Shown here piece by piece: positions 32,880 through 44,405 of a stretch of DNA of 64,000 bases. Position numbers and translations under genes: made by a program. The stretch lies in contig CM073889.1 of assembly GCA_037176705.1 (NCBI GenBank), positions 106,471,890-106,535,889 of the forward strand, in the 5' to 3' direction. Position 1 is the stretch's first letter, and the number at the start of each line of letters is the position of its first letter. The notes beneath the pieces are model-generated. The model saw only the letters and a program-made list of their open reading frames with translations. It was not told the origin of the DNA and searched no databases. The DNA is from Molossus alvarezi. Lineage: Eukaryota > Chordata > Mammalia > Chiroptera > Molossidae.

Positions 32880-34850
32880 ATTGCTTTTTAAGTTTAAAAT
32901 GTATTTATAATTAAGTAAAATAATCACAAGTTTCCAAAGTCAAAACTATTTTTAAAACAGTATAGTCAAGATGAGTCAAACTTCTACGACTCCTTCTCTT
33001 TTTAGGAAACTTTTTAAAAAGTGATAAATTCTTCCATTTTTCAAAAGTTCACTCTATATCAGTATATAGAAATATTTCTTACTGCTCTGTTGATCTACAT
33101 AGTATTCCATTGCGTGGATTCACCATGCTTTACTAAACCCAGTCTCTACTGATAGACACTGGGTTCTTTCACTTTTTTGTAGTACCAAATAATGTTGGAA
33201 TGAATGGTCTAGGACGTATATCTCTTCAGTTTTGCACACACAAAAAAAGATAGTATTTACTTCTTGAATACCAACTCTTTTGTTTTTAATGCTCTTCTGT
33301 ATAATCACATAGTGGTCAATACTTCTGTTTCTAGATAATAGTGATTATAGTAGGCATCCTTCATTTCATCCCATATTTAGAAGAAAAACCTTTGGTGTTT
33401 TTCCACTAATTAAGAATCTGGCTCTAATCATCTATCATCTGTCTTTAAGGAGATAGCCACCCATTTCTTCTTTATTGAATATATGTATTATAAATGGATG
33501 TTAAAAATTTCAAATATTTTTATACATCTGTGGAGAGACCATATAAATTTTCTTCTAGCTCCATAAATATGGTGTGTTATAATAATAATCGATTTTAGAA
33601 TACTGAGCCCTTTTGCAAAAAATATCATTTAGTCATGGTATACTTTCTTTTTAATGTTCTGTTGGATTCTGATTACTGATATTCCATATGCTTTTTCCAC
33701 TGGTATTCATAAAAGAGATTGTCGTGTTGTTTACATTTTGGGTGCAATCTTTATGTGATCCTGGGAATCTCCTAAAGTTATTTGATGTGTGGAAGTTGTT
33801 GAGTCATTGGGTCCATATTAATAACTGTTTTATCTTTAATGCAACTTTAGCCTTTGTCATATAAGCTTATTTGTCACTTGTAATGCATTTTGGTCTGATT
33901 TTTAGCCTATCAGGAAACAAGACTGCAACCCCTGCTTCCTTTATGCTTTTATTTCCTGATATATCTTTCTCTATCCTTTTATTTTTAAACCTTCCTGAAT
34001 CTCTTGGTTTTGCATATGTTTTGTATACAGCATAAGATTGATTTTTTGTTGTTGTTGTTACTGTGTTTCTAGTCATTTTGTTTATCAAAAGAATGTTTAC
34101 AAATAAAGTCTTTGAGAAATGTTCACAGAAAAAATATCCCTTGAATTTTTTCCTTGCTTATTCATAAACAATTTGCCTATAGCCTTTCTATTTGAAAGTT
34201 GCTTTAGCTGGGTATAAAATCTTTGATTTTTAAAATTTCGTTTAGTCTCTAAAGGAAAATAATATTACTCCATTATCTTCTTTCTTTCTTTTTTCTTTTT
34301 TTGTACTTGCCCCTAGTGGGAACCAAACCCAGGACTCTCTGGTCCTCAGTCCGAGGCTCCAACCGCTGAGCCAAACCGGCCAGGGCTCCATTGTCTTCTA
34401 TCATACACCATCACAATCAAAATGTCTGATGAATATGTAATTTCTTTTCAAGTAACTTTTTATTTGTAGTGTTTTGTTCTGGTTGCGGAATGGTGGTTCC
34501 TAGATGGCCAAATGATTTTTTTTCTTTTTATTCAAGGTCCATTGGTTCTAATAGCATATATGTTGGTGTTGGTTGTTCCCAGGAATATGTTGTCCCCTTT
34601 CAATATAGTTTTGAGTCTTCTTTTATTTCAGGGCTATTTTCTCAAATTATAGTTTTTTAGAGTTTCTTCTATCCTATTGCTTACTCTGCTATTCTTATTT
34701 TTAAATAATAACTTTCTATGGGATTCATGGTGGTACATAATTTTAAGGTAAATGTTAAACCCTTGTTTTTTAACATGGTGGTGGTGGTGATGTGGGTGAG
34801 TCATGGGGTTAAGAGGGAAAGGGAACCCAATACTCATCTGGTTTCAAAGA
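32880..34850 (-). mobile_element. Old L1-type LINE, antisense, interrupted
   Basis: The plus strand carries antisense L1 words in order: TAGTATTCCATTGCGTGGAT at 33100, TTTGGTCTGATTTTTAGCCT at 33890 followed by CAAGACTGCAACCCCTGCTT (compare GACTAGGATTGCAACCCCTGC), and TTGCTTTAGCTGGGTATAAA at 34200. The order suggests a nearly continuous but much decayed element or several pieces (HAL1 or L1M type). Stops occur in all frames. A short SINE has inserted at 34282. Confidence 0.55.
34282..34385 (-). mobile_element. Ves SINE, short head-only form (type 3), antisense
   Basis: On the minus strand it reads GCCCTGGCCGGTTTGGCTCA, CGGTTGGAGCCTCGG, B box GGTTTGGTTCC, then CTAGGGGCAAGTAC followed directly by A7GA6G. 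The target-site duplication is CTCCATTATCTTCT (34268-34281) and CTCCATTGTCTTCT (34386-34399), 13/14. Like the 8547 copy it stops at the GTAC(C) point and has GTTGGAG where long type 1 copies have GTTAGAG. Confidence 0.94.
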
Positions 34851-34879
34851 AAGAACACTACATTCAAATTTGGCAAAGA

Positions 34880-35040
34880 GTTTGAGCTCTGGCCTGTCTA
34901 CCTTCTCTCAGCCTTGGTTACCTCATCAGTAAAGTGAAAATATAGTTCTACTTATCTCACAGGGTGGTTGTGAGGATCAAAGGAGATACTGAATTTGAAA
35001 GAGCTTTAAAAAGAGCCTATAAACTATAGAGGACTATGCA
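34880..35040 (+). mobile_element. MIR SINE
   Basis: CTCTCAGCCTTGGTTACCTC followed by ATCAGTAAAGTGAAAATATA, CTCACAGGGTGGTTGTGAGG and AGCTTTAAAAAGAGCC-like words match the MIR core and 3' part (CTCAGTTTCCTCATCTGTAAAATGGGGATAATA...CATAGGGTTGTTGTGAGGATTAAATGAG). Confidence 0.7.
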
Positions 35041-35194
35041 AGTATAATTGCAAATAAAAGAGTGAAAAGGGGACCCCCCCACAGGATTGGCCCGAGGAAA
35101 GGGTTTCCTGCTGAGGAACTGAGGCAAGCACACAACTTGACTTCTGCTTTTCCTTTCCCCCTCTCCCCCCTCCTCTCTGCTTCTCCCCACGCAG

Positions 35195-35265
35195 AGGGCT
35201 TGCTCAGAAAACCGCAGGCTCGGATCTCTCCCAGCCTCAGCACACAGAACATCTGCTCAGAAACG
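35195..35265 (+). other. Candidate unassigned exon (weak)
   Basis: A strong 3' splice-site shape precedes it: an almost pure pyrimidine tract at about 35140-35190 ending CCCCACGCAG at 35194. The 71-base segment has all three frames open and is followed by GTAATT at 35266, a non-optimal donor. GC content is higher than in its surroundings. There is no protein match I can recognise, so it could be a lncRNA exon or chance. Only RNA evidence would decide. Confidence 0.2.
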
Positions 35266-36430
35266 GTAATTATGAATTCAACCTTGGCATCCAGTTTACT
35301 TACTAACCCTTTACCTCAGAAATTTAATATCAGAAGGTACCCAGGAACATCCTCAAATATCCATCATTTTTTCCTTTGGGCAGACTTAACAAAAAGCGTT
35401 TTTGTCACTGAGTACTAAACAGAGCAAGTGGTGAACAAAAATACTCTATGATCCTACTTAGGCTTTTAAAAATGCCCACATATACTGACATATATTCATA
35501 CTGTGAGTACTAAATAAAGTGATCTTGAAAAGCAACTATTTTTCTGTCAAGACATTGTGACTAATTATATCATGGCATAAGAAAGGGAAACCATTGTATT
35601 TTTCTAAAGATCATATGAAAGGTCACACTACACCCTTCTCTATTAATTTCACTCATTTGTAGCTTTGATTTTAGTACATTCTGATATTCTTCTTTCATTG
35701 GGATATTAATATTCAGAGTTACTTCTTGTCAGTTTTCCCTAGAGAGATCCTCAGTGAAAAGCAGAGCCTAGTTACTTGATGGGCACCATTTCAGCATCCA
35801 AACCCCAAACATCTTAAGTGTGATCCCTGACAAATGCAATATCATGAAGTATGTGATGTTTCTATCCTCTGTCCCCTACAATTTCCCTAATGCAATATGG
35901 ACCTCAGTGAAGGCTATAATTATTATAATTATTATTATCATAATAATTTTTATTAAAAAGAAGGTATTGCACAGGCAGAAAAAGGAAAAGAAATTATCAG
36001 TCAAGAAAAATAGAGAAAGATTTATAGGAATGATAATGATTGAAGGCAGACTTTAAAGCAAAATGATTGGAATACTAAGTGTATGTTGCTCGAGAATATA
36101 CTATTCACACCAAAATGAATTCACAAATGAATTTAATTAAATTTACAAATTAATAAAATATTTGAAGGTTAATTCTATATAGAAAGATAAGAATAATTAT
36201 TTACTGAAATTCTGGGTAATGTAAAGAAATATAGAAATTATCTTGGAAAAATATTTTATTTTATTTTCAGTTGAGTCTTTGTTTCAGAGAGTTTAGTTCA
36301 CTATTCTTCCCGGTTCATGGCATACAGTCATTGTGCAAGGCATTTCTCTCGTTGTATTTATTTACTTTCTTTCTTTTATTCTCCTATATTCCCATTCTCC
36401 AAACCCATCAATGTCATGCTTTCATTTACG
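35266..36430. other. Unassigned AT-rich sequence
   Basis: No repeat family or gene recognised. Imperfect ATT/AAT triplet runs at 35918-35952. Confidence 0.4.
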
Positions 36431-36431
36431 C

Positions 36432-36502
36432 ATCTTTTTTAAAAATATGTTTTTATTGACTTTAAAGAGAAAGAGGAAGGAAGAGGGAGAGAGAGAGAGA
36501 TA
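36432..36502 (-). mobile_element. 5'-truncated Ves-related SINE (tail end only), antisense
   Basis: On the minus strand it reads a CT-rich body (TCTCTCTCCCTCTTCCTTCC), TCTTTAAAGTCAATAAAAAC and an A-rich tail, which is the type 2 3' end without the tRNA head. Flanks ATCTTTTTTA and ATCTTTTAAG may be its target-site duplication. Confidence 0.7.
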
Positions 36503-36797
36503 TCTTTTAAGCCTAACGTATACTGTGATTTTGAATTTGTATTTTTAATGTATAAAAATGATACACTGCCTTAGACCATATTCTCTTTCTTACTTTCCCC
36601 CCAACTCAGCACTGTGTTTTTGAGATCTACCTTTGTTGCTGTATCTCTAGCCCTTGTGTGCATCTGCTGTATATTCCTCAGCCAGGCCCTCTTGGCAGTC
36701 ACCAGACAGCCTCCCTCTCTTGGCTTGACAAAGGCCAATGAACATCTTCATACCTGGGCTCTCATATGAGAATTTCTTTGGAATTAAGAGCCAGGAA

Positions 36798-36840
<43 letters not shown>

Positions 36841-38685
36841 CAAATGTTTATTTGTTTTATTATTTGTTTCCCTATACCTATTTCCCCTGCTTGACCTTAG
36901 CTTCTGAGACACATTTGATAGAGCCTCCAACTACAATGTTTTATTTATCCACTTTCCCTTTTATTTTGTTATAATGTGTCAGCGAGATAACCAGAGACCC
37001 ACAGCCAAGTTGTAAAGGAGCACGTAGGCTCCAAATTGTAAATCGCCGGCGAGCTGCGGAGGTTAGAGTTAGGCGGAGGGCATAGTCTCCCCTCAGATCA
37101 GCAGCCACGATTCTTCTTGCTCCTCTGATTTTAAAGACAGAAGCCCCATTCTCCTTTTGTCCCCCTTGCCCCCTCAGAGGACCGGTACAATAGTGGGTGT
37201 GACAGCGATCACAGAAGTCAGAATTACGTAGCATCATTCACCGGGCTCACAAGTACCTGCAAACACTGATACTGGAAACTGCAAATGCCTCCCAACCGGT
37301 GGGGCAACTATAATCTCAGGCAAAATTCCTTTACTTGTAGGGGTAATTCACCTATTATTGGAAACATATCGAGGAAGGGCCACTGATGATACAAATAGAG
37401 TTATTTAGACCCTCAGCCAAGAGGCCGACATAAGAATGGATCTAGTTGCCTCAGCCTCGGGCCCAGGTCAGTTTGATCATTTACAAGCCCAGCTAAGATT
37501 TATTGAATTAAACAGTTAATGTACTTGCACCTTCAACACTAGTTCAAACCACAGAAGACTTTTCATTACATAAGTTTGTAAAAATGAACCAGCTACTGTG
37601 TTAGTAATGAAAAGCGAAATAAGCTCAAAACATCATTCTAATATTGAGTATGTCCCCAGCTAATGATCTCAGCAGATTCTGAAACTGCAGTTGTATTTGT
37701 AACCATCAGACTATTGGGTCCTAAATCGCCCCCTACAGACGAAAGTGGAAATGGATGCCATCACTTAGTAACATGAGTCTGTTGTATAAATAGGAAGTCT
37801 CAAAATCTGCCACTGTTAACTCAAATTATAACAGGAAAAATCACTAAAAGTCAAATGATGCAATAAAAGCCTTCCAATTGGTACTTCACTAAAGAATACA
37901 TTTATTGATGGTGCTGTCTCCATGCAGTGGGTTTCGAACTATACCCCTGGGTACCAGATTTTCTCTCCCTCTTCAGAACCTTCCTTGACTTACCAACCGT
38001 GTTGCTTTTTCTCTTCTCTGGGTTGCTATTGTCCTTACTTAAAATAAAGACCCCCTAAAATGATGCTTAGCTTTTCATTGTTTGACCCTAGCAATAATTT
38101 TGGGCTCGCCTTCCATGCATGACACTATGTTAGACAGGATGAGTATGTGGATGAGAGGGCTCCGGGAGGGCTGGTGCAAGGATGACTGAGCCACGGTCCC
38201 TGCTCCCACTAAGAACGCAGAGCCTGGTGATGGAGCAGAAAGCATGTCACCCAAATGGTATACGGGTATAAAGAGCAAGAGACAGCCTGGGGCTGGCTGT
38301 GACCGGAGAATCAAAGCAATTACCTTAGCAGTGGAGGGTTGAGGGTAGCTTTTCAGTCTCATCCAAGGAGCTCAGGAAACAGTAGGCAGTCTTACCTGGA
38401 TCTGGACCTTCACAAGTGGGATAAACAGCGAAGAACAGGAGAACAGGCCCAATGCATGGTCTTTCTGGAGAGGAGGGGGCCATCCTTGCCTTAGGTTGCC
38501 TGTATTATTTATATAGAATACCCGGTGGACTCCTGTAGAAACCCGAAAACATATAAGCTTGCCTCTAAGTCTGTGATGAAGCCCAGATATTTGCTAGTTT
38601 CGAAGCTCCCCAGGCGACTCTGATACAGACTGTTTGCAGATTGTTTCAGGACCACACGAGCAAGAGCTGGACTTAGACTTAAGTG
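36503..38685. other. Unassigned single-copy-like sequence
   Basis: Repeat-poor except for the (AT)n at 36800. 36960-37900 looks like ordinary unique sequence with slightly raised GC and CpG near 37040-37080. No gene is supported. Confidence 0.4.
36800..36838. repeat. (AT)n microsatellite
   Basis: Uninterrupted AT run of about 39 bases. Confidence 0.96.
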
Positions 38686-38689
38686 AGTT

Positions 38690-38875
38690 GTGTTGGGATC
38701 TGCCACTTAGTTCTGTGGCCTTCAACAAGTTAGTGAATTTGTCTAAGCCTCTGTTTCCTCCTCTATATAATGGGACTCTTTATGCTGACCTCAAACATTT
38801 GTTATGAGGATTGAATGAGATAATACACTTAGCGCAGTGCCTGGGGCATAGTAAGAATGCAGTACATAATCGCTA
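38690..38875 (+). mobile_element. MIR SINE
   Basis: ATCTGCCACTTAGTTCTGTG, TCTAAGCCTCTGTTTCCTCC, TCTATATAATGGGACTC, ATGAGGATTGAATGAGATAA and AGTGCCTGGGGCATAGTAAG cover most of MIR in the right order. This is the best-preserved MIR in the window. Confidence 0.88.
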
Positions 38876-39032
38876 TTGACATCACTTCCCTTAGGATGAA
38901 CCTGCCTGATGCTGCAGGTGTGAAACTAAATGAAAAGGAATCTGATTTATGGTCTGGGTCTAGGCTGGCTAGCACAGTTAGATCTGATGGGAAGAAGAAG
39001 ACAAAAATAAGGACAGAAGAAGCAGCTTTTAG

Positions 39033-39110
39033 ACCAAAGCAGTCCAATAGAACTTCCAGCAATGATGGAAGTGATCTAATAGCTACCGTGTTGGGCAGTG
39101 TGTTCTGGAG
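39033..39110 (+). mobile_element. MER20-like hAT-Charlie DNA transposon fragment
   Basis: AAAGCAGTCCAATAGAACTT, then CCAGCAATGATGGAAGTGAT and TAGCTACCGTGTTGGGCAGT match the reverse complement of the MER20 end region (CTGTCCAATAGAACTTTCTGCGATGATGGAAATG...GTAGCCACT). Confidence 0.65.
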
Positions 39111-40047
39111 AAAGCGCTGCACATTGATGAGCTTCCATGAGGGCCTGGCTCTAGAGCAGGTGACTTAACAAAGAGTCACAGCTGGGGATCCTTCAACGAG
39201 ACCTACACAGCACAAAGAAAAGATGCCAGTTTACACTTTGTCACTTGGGGTGTAAAGAATGAACCACCTTTGCTCTTTGGAGCCCCAGGAGAATCTGTGG
39301 CCCCAGAGAAAGCCAAACTTCAGTCAAGGCAAGAGGTCCAGTGAATGCTCTTGGAAGACATCCAGGCAGAGGAGGAGACGGAAGAAAGCCCAAGTCAAGG
39401 CAGGAAAGAAGAATGGGAGAGGTGGGTTCCGGAAATGCAGAGGAGAGAGCTGGAGAGGTGGAGCTCCTTCAAGGAGCAGGAGGAGATGCAGCTGGATGGA
39501 TGAGTTAATGATGGTGCCTACGCAGCCTCAAATGTGAGTTGACTTGGGCTTCTATGGTCAGCAATGGGCAGTCTTCCAGGAACCCCTAAGTGGGTGATTA
39601 ATGTGACGAAAGCTGATGTTTCCAAAGAAATCAGTTTGGGGTGGTGATCAGGGTGAATGGAATAGGCAAGAAATTGGAATTAGCATCTCCTCGTACCTCC
39701 CGGGGCCCGTGAAAACACCCTTTGACCTCACATGCCAGGTTTTCCAAATAAGAGCCTACTGACCTGTCATCTTCCATCTCGATTTTATAAAGACGTATAC
39801 ATTACTGTAAATACACTGGGTATGGCTTAAGTGGGCACTGAATCAGCACTTCTAAGTAGAATCAGTTGTTTTCAGCCCTCTGAGTGGTTGAGTGCAAAGC
39901 AGCGGATCATTCAGGGATTGGTCCGTCCAACGAGACAGCTCATCATCTGAATTATCATGAATAGCCTATCTGGTCACTGCAGTCACAGCCCAGAACACAA
40001 CCTCCTAATAGCCACGACAATGTACGCCGCGGCCAGGGCCTCTGCCG

Positions 40048-40107
40048 TAAAATAAAATAAAATAAAATAAAATATAATGAAATGAAATGAAATAAAATAA
40101 AATAAAC
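40048..40107. repeat. (AAAAT)n/(AAATG)n microsatellite
   Basis: Pentanucleotide AAAAT repeated, with an inner patch of AAATG units, then AAAAT again. Confidence 0.93.
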
Positions 40108-40665
40108 AGTAGAGAAAAGAAATACTGACACAGGTCAGTGTTGAAGTGAAACCTTTATCTTCATCCAGTTACATTATTTGTCATTTCCATACTGGCCACT
40201 GACAGGTGTCAGTCAAGCAAGACTTACCCTGCCGCTGGCAAATCTCAAGGCATACAAAAAAGAGACCACGAAAGCCTATCTTAATTAGGTGATAATTAAA
40301 CATTCCAGCCAGAAACTTCCCATCAATCTGACAGAACACATTGTTCAAAACAAGGTTTTGCAGCAATATTCCAACTGACTGATAAGGTTTTATAAGGTTT
40401 TGCCGGTCTGGGAATAAAATCACTTCCAAGTCCTCATCAGGTATCTTGCAGACTTAAGGTGAGGATTAAGCAGGAATGTACCGAAAGGGAATCAGGGAAC
40501 TGGGGTGTCCCTGGGGAGATGCGTTCCTCCAACCCTTGGAGGGAAATTGGGTTACAGTGAGCATCTTGCGCAGACTCCGAGGTGGGAAAGAAGCCAGAAA
40601 AGGCTCCTCAGGTGGAGAGAATGAAGTTGCAATAGAACCACTGCTCCTACTTTGCTCCCCTAAAG

Positions 40666-40881
40666 GTGAGGCCAGGTACACGGGCTAATTATACGAGAAA
40701 CCCGAGGCCGGAAATGCCCAGGCCTAGGGTTAGCGGTGGCTCCTCCAGCTCCGGCATGGGCTTTGTCCATCTAAAGGGTGAGCGCATAGACAGCACAGTG
40801 CAGAATGTGGATGGTTGTCTTGATAATGTGGGCATTAAAGCCTTTGCAGTTGTCATTGTTCCACTGATGGCCAAAGGCTAG
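40666..40881 (+). other. Unrecognised open frame of 71 codons
   Basis: An ATG-initiated frame with even composition ends in TAG at 40879-40881 and is followed by AATAAA at 40963-40968. It is GC-balanced and not repeat-like, but I do not recognise the product. No splice acceptor, Kozak context or terminal poly(A) supports a real or processed gene. Treat it as a probable chance frame. Confidence 0.12.
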
Positions 40882-41044
40882 TAACCAGTTTTACAGGTTA
40901 GAGTTATCCAAATACAGTGGCAAAGTGCAACTGTATATTTTCAGGGATCCTATTTTCCTAGAAATAAAAATGCTTCTTTTTCTCTCTCTGCTAAAATAAA
41001 CACCACCTCTGGCCTAGAGGAAGGGATAAAGCTCATCTCCTTAA

Positions 41045-41998
41045 TTTTCTCTTAAGAAAATGTCTACAGCAGTTTTAGGTTCACAGCAAAATTGAGAGGA
41101 ACATGCAGAGATTCCCATGTACCCCCTGCTCCCCTCAAATGTATAACCTTCCTTATTATCAACATCCTCAACTAAAGGTACATCTGTTACTAAGGATGAA
41201 TCTACATTGATACATTACTATCACCCAAAGCCTGTGGACTTGACCTTAGGGCTCACTCTTGCTGTTGTATATTCTATGGGTTTAGACAAATGTATAATAA
41301 CACGTATCCATTGTTAGAGTATCATACAGAGTATAAAAATTCTTTGTGCTTGGCCTATTAATCCCTCTCCCTCCCCCTCCCCCACAACCAAACCTCAATA
41401 GTTGGCAACCAGTGATCTTTCTACTGTCTCCACAGTTTTGCCTTTCTTAGAATGTCATATGGTAGGAATCATGCAGTATGTAGACTTCACATTGGCTTCT
41501 TTCACTTAGTAATATGCATTTAAGTTTTCTTCATATCTTTTCATGGTTTGATAGCTCATTTCTTTTAGCACAGAATAATATTCCATTGTGTGATTATACC
41601 ACAATTTATCTCTTCACCTGCTGTTGTACATCTTGGTTGCTGCAAAGTTTAGGTAATTAAGAATAAAGATGCTATAAATATTGATGTGCAAATGTTTGTG
41701 TGGACATAAGTTTTCACCTCCTTTGGGAAAATACCAAGGCGTGCAATTGCTGGGTTAGATGGTGAATATGTTTAGTTTTGTAGAAAACTTCAAACTGTTC
41801 CAAAGTGGCTATATTGTTTCATATTCCCACCAGCAATGAATGAGAGTTCCTGTTACTCTGCATCCTTGTCAGCATCTGGTACCGCCAGTGTTCCAGGTTT
41901 TGGTCATTCTAATAGGTATGTAGTGGTATCTCATTGTTGTTAATTCACATTTCCCTGAGAACATGTAATGTGGAAAAGTTTTCATATTCTTATTTGCC
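41045..41998 (-). mobile_element. L1 LINE 3' segment, antisense (first of two)
   Basis: The plus strand reads antisense L1M: CAGCAGTTTTAGGTTCACAG, TTCACTTAGTAATATGCATT, AATATTCCATTGTGTGATTA, GTGTGGACATAAGTTTTCAC, AATTGCTGGGTTAGATGGTG, CATATTCCCACCAGCAATGA and TGCATCCTTGTCAGCATCTG. It includes the 3' untranslated and ORF2 C-terminal regions, with many stops. Confidence 0.85.
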
Positions 41999-41999
41999 A

Positions 42000-43670
42000 T
42001 TTGTATTGCCTTAATTACTAAAAAATTTAATTATGCTAAAATACACATCTGAACCATGTTTGAAGAGTTCAACAGTGTTGAGCACATTCACATTTTTATG
42101 TAACGCATCTCCAGAATGCCTTTTATCTTGCAAAACTGAAACTCTACACTCATTAAACAACCCCTTTCCTCCCAGCCCCAGACCTGGCAACCACCCTTCA
42201 ACGTTCTGTTCGAGAAATTTGACAACTCTAGCATAATATCCTCAAGGTTTGTCTATGTTGTAGTGTGTGTCGGAATTTCCTTCCTTTTGAAGGCTGAGTA
42301 ATATTCCATCGTGTGTATATACTATGTTTTGTTCATCTATTCATCTGCCAATGGATATTGGGCTGCTTCCACCTCTTGGCTATTGTGAACAAAGCCGCTG
42401 TGGACATAGGTGTACAAATATCTGCTTTGAGACACTGCTTTCAATTCTTTTGGGTAAGTTCTCAGAAGTGGAATTGCTGGCTTATAGTTCTAAATTTTTT
42501 ATTCTACTTTTAATTTTTTGAGGAAACTCCATGCTGTTTCCCATAACAGCTGGGCCATTTTATATTCCCACGAACAATGGAGAAGAGATCAAAATTCTCC
42601 ACATTCTCATCAACACTTATTTTCTGTGTTACTGTTGTTGTTTTTAGAAGGATAGTAGCCATCCTCATAAGTGTGAAGAGGTGTGAAATCACCTTATGGT
42701 CTTGATTTGCATCTTCCTAATGATTAATGATGTTTACCATCTTTTTATATGCCATTTGGCCATTTGTATATCTTCTTTGGGGAACTGTCTATTCAAATCT
42801 TTTGCCCATTTTTGAATGGGTTGATTTATGTATGTGTGTATGTGTATGTGTATCTGTTTGTGTGTTATTGTTGGTTAGTGAGAGTTCTTTATATATTCTG
42901 GGCATTAATGCCTTATCAGATTTACAAATATTTTCTCCCATTTTGTACGTTGCCTTTGCAGTCTATTAATAGTGTTTTGTGTTTTGTGTGTGTGTGTGTA
43001 TGTGTTTTGGTACGTGCCCCTAGCAGGAACCGAACCCAGGACTCTCTGGTCCGCAGGCTGATGCTCCAACTGCTGAGCCAAACCGGCCAGGGCCCATTAA
43101 TAGTGTTTTGTGATGCATAGAAGTTTTTAAATTTTTATATAGTCCAATTTATCTATTTTTTGTTACTATGCTTTTGGTATCGTATCTAAGAAATCATTGC
43201 CACTTCTAATGTCATAATGCTTTTCCCATATTTTTTTTCTGTAAGAGTTTTATAGTTTTAGCTCCTACATTTAGGTCTTTGATCCATCTTGCATTCACTT
43301 TGTGTATAGGGGTCCAATTTCATTCTTTTCCATGTGGATATCCACTTTCCCCGCACCATTCATGACAAGACAGTCTTTTCCCCACTGAACCAGTTTGGCA
43401 CCCTTGTCAAAAATCATTTGAGCATATATGTGAGAATGTATCTGTGGGCTCTCTGCTTTATCCACTGATCTCTATGTCTGTCTTTAGACAGACGCACCAC
43501 ACCCTTTTGATTACTCTCGCTTTGTAATAAGTTTTGAAATCAGAAAATGTGCAAAAATCCAACTATGTTCTTTCAAAGATTGTTTTGGCTTTCAGGGTCC
43601 CTTGAGATTCCATATGAATTTTAGGATAGATTTATCTATTTTTGCAATTAAAAAAAATAAAACAAAAGCC
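42000..43670 (-). mobile_element. L1 LINE 3' segment, antisense (second of two)
   Basis: The same L1 region starts again: CTTGCAAAACTGAAACTCTA, AATATTCCATCGTGTGTATA, TGGAATTGCTGGCTTATAGT, CATTTGGCCATTTGTATATC, CTTATCAGATTTACAAATAT, TTGATCCATCTTGCATTCAC, GGATATCCACTTTCCCCGCA and TTGGCACCCTTGTCAAAAAT. It extends about 1 kb further 5' in L1 coordinates than the first copy. A short SINE interrupts it at 42982-43095. Confidence 0.88.
42982..43095 (-). mobile_element. Ves SINE, short head-only form (type 3), antisense, young
   Basis: On the minus strand: GCCCTGGCCGGTTTGGCTCA, CAGTTGGAGCATC, B box GGTTCGGTTCC, then CTAGGGGCACGTACC followed at once by an AAAAC/CA-rich tail. The target-site duplication is perfect over 17 bases, ATTAATAGTGTTTTGTG at 42965-42981 and 43096-43112. 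It has inserted into antisense L1. Confidence 0.97.
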
Positions 43671-44254
43671 ATTGGGCCCTGCCTTAATTTTAACAATTTT
43701 TAAACACTGCTTGAAGTCCAGCTTTAAGGCACCACTTTCAGAAGCCTTCCATGGCCTTCCAACCTCCTGCACCTGTGATCGTATGTTACTAAGAGGTTTC
43801 CCTCCAGCCGTCATACAGATAAATCAGTGACTTAATACTGCAGTGACCTCTGCCTCACATCACAGTCTGCAGTGGGCTGACTTTACAGGGCACCACTTCT
43901 TCAAGTGGAGACTCCAGGGTCCAGCTATGCCACTGGGATCGCAGGGTCTCGGTGTGGCGGCGGAGGAAGGGCAGGGTGGAACGGCACACTGGTTACTCAC
44001 AGCCTCCACCGGATGAGACACAGAGCTCCATTCACAGCTCATGGACTGGAGCTAGCGCCAGTGGCCCGGCCTGCTAGCTGCAAGGAGGCTGAGAACCGTG
44101 CAGGAGTGTTTCATTTGGGAAACAGCGTCTCTGATGCAAGGGCAGACTGGGGTACCTTTACCTGGATACTGCGTATGCTTTCGAAAGACAGCTCTTGCGT
44201 TAGCGGCTCGTCTTCCTATTTAATTTTGTGTCTGTCATGGCTCCCAGTTCTACT
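43671..44254. other. Unassigned sequence
   Basis: AGAAGCCTTCCATGGCCTTC at 43740 hints at L2 but is too short to call. No gene is supported. Confidence 0.35.
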
Positions 44255-44405
44255 GTAAGTACTTCGAGAATAGAAACAACATGTCACACATCTCTGTGCC
44301 TCCTTCATAGCCAGCAAAATGCCTTGCTTATAATTGGCCCATTCAACATTCAATAAGTACTTATTGGGTTCCCACTATGTGCACTGCTTTAAGCACCGGG
44401 GATAC
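44255..44405. mobile_element. L2/MIR 3' fragments in both orientations
   Basis: 44285-44355 reads in sense (CAAAATGCCTTGCTTATAAT ... TTCAACATTCAATAAG). 44345-44400 reads in antisense (AAGTACTTATTGGGTTCCCA, CTATGTGCACTGCTTTAAGC). Two small fragments meet head to head. Confidence 0.5.

Larger units (their letters stand above)
39111..41040. other. Unassigned sequence
   Basis: It contains an (AAAAT)n tract at 40048 and an unidentified open frame at 40666-40881 (separate entries). Purine-rich 39350-39500 gives an Arg/Lys-rich spurious frame. No gene is supported. Confidence 0.4.

Noticed and set aside
39259..39537. Arg/Lys-rich frame resembling a basic nuclear protein
   Set aside because: It is driven by AGG/AGA/AAG-rich DNA. 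No known domain, exon borders or start context was found.
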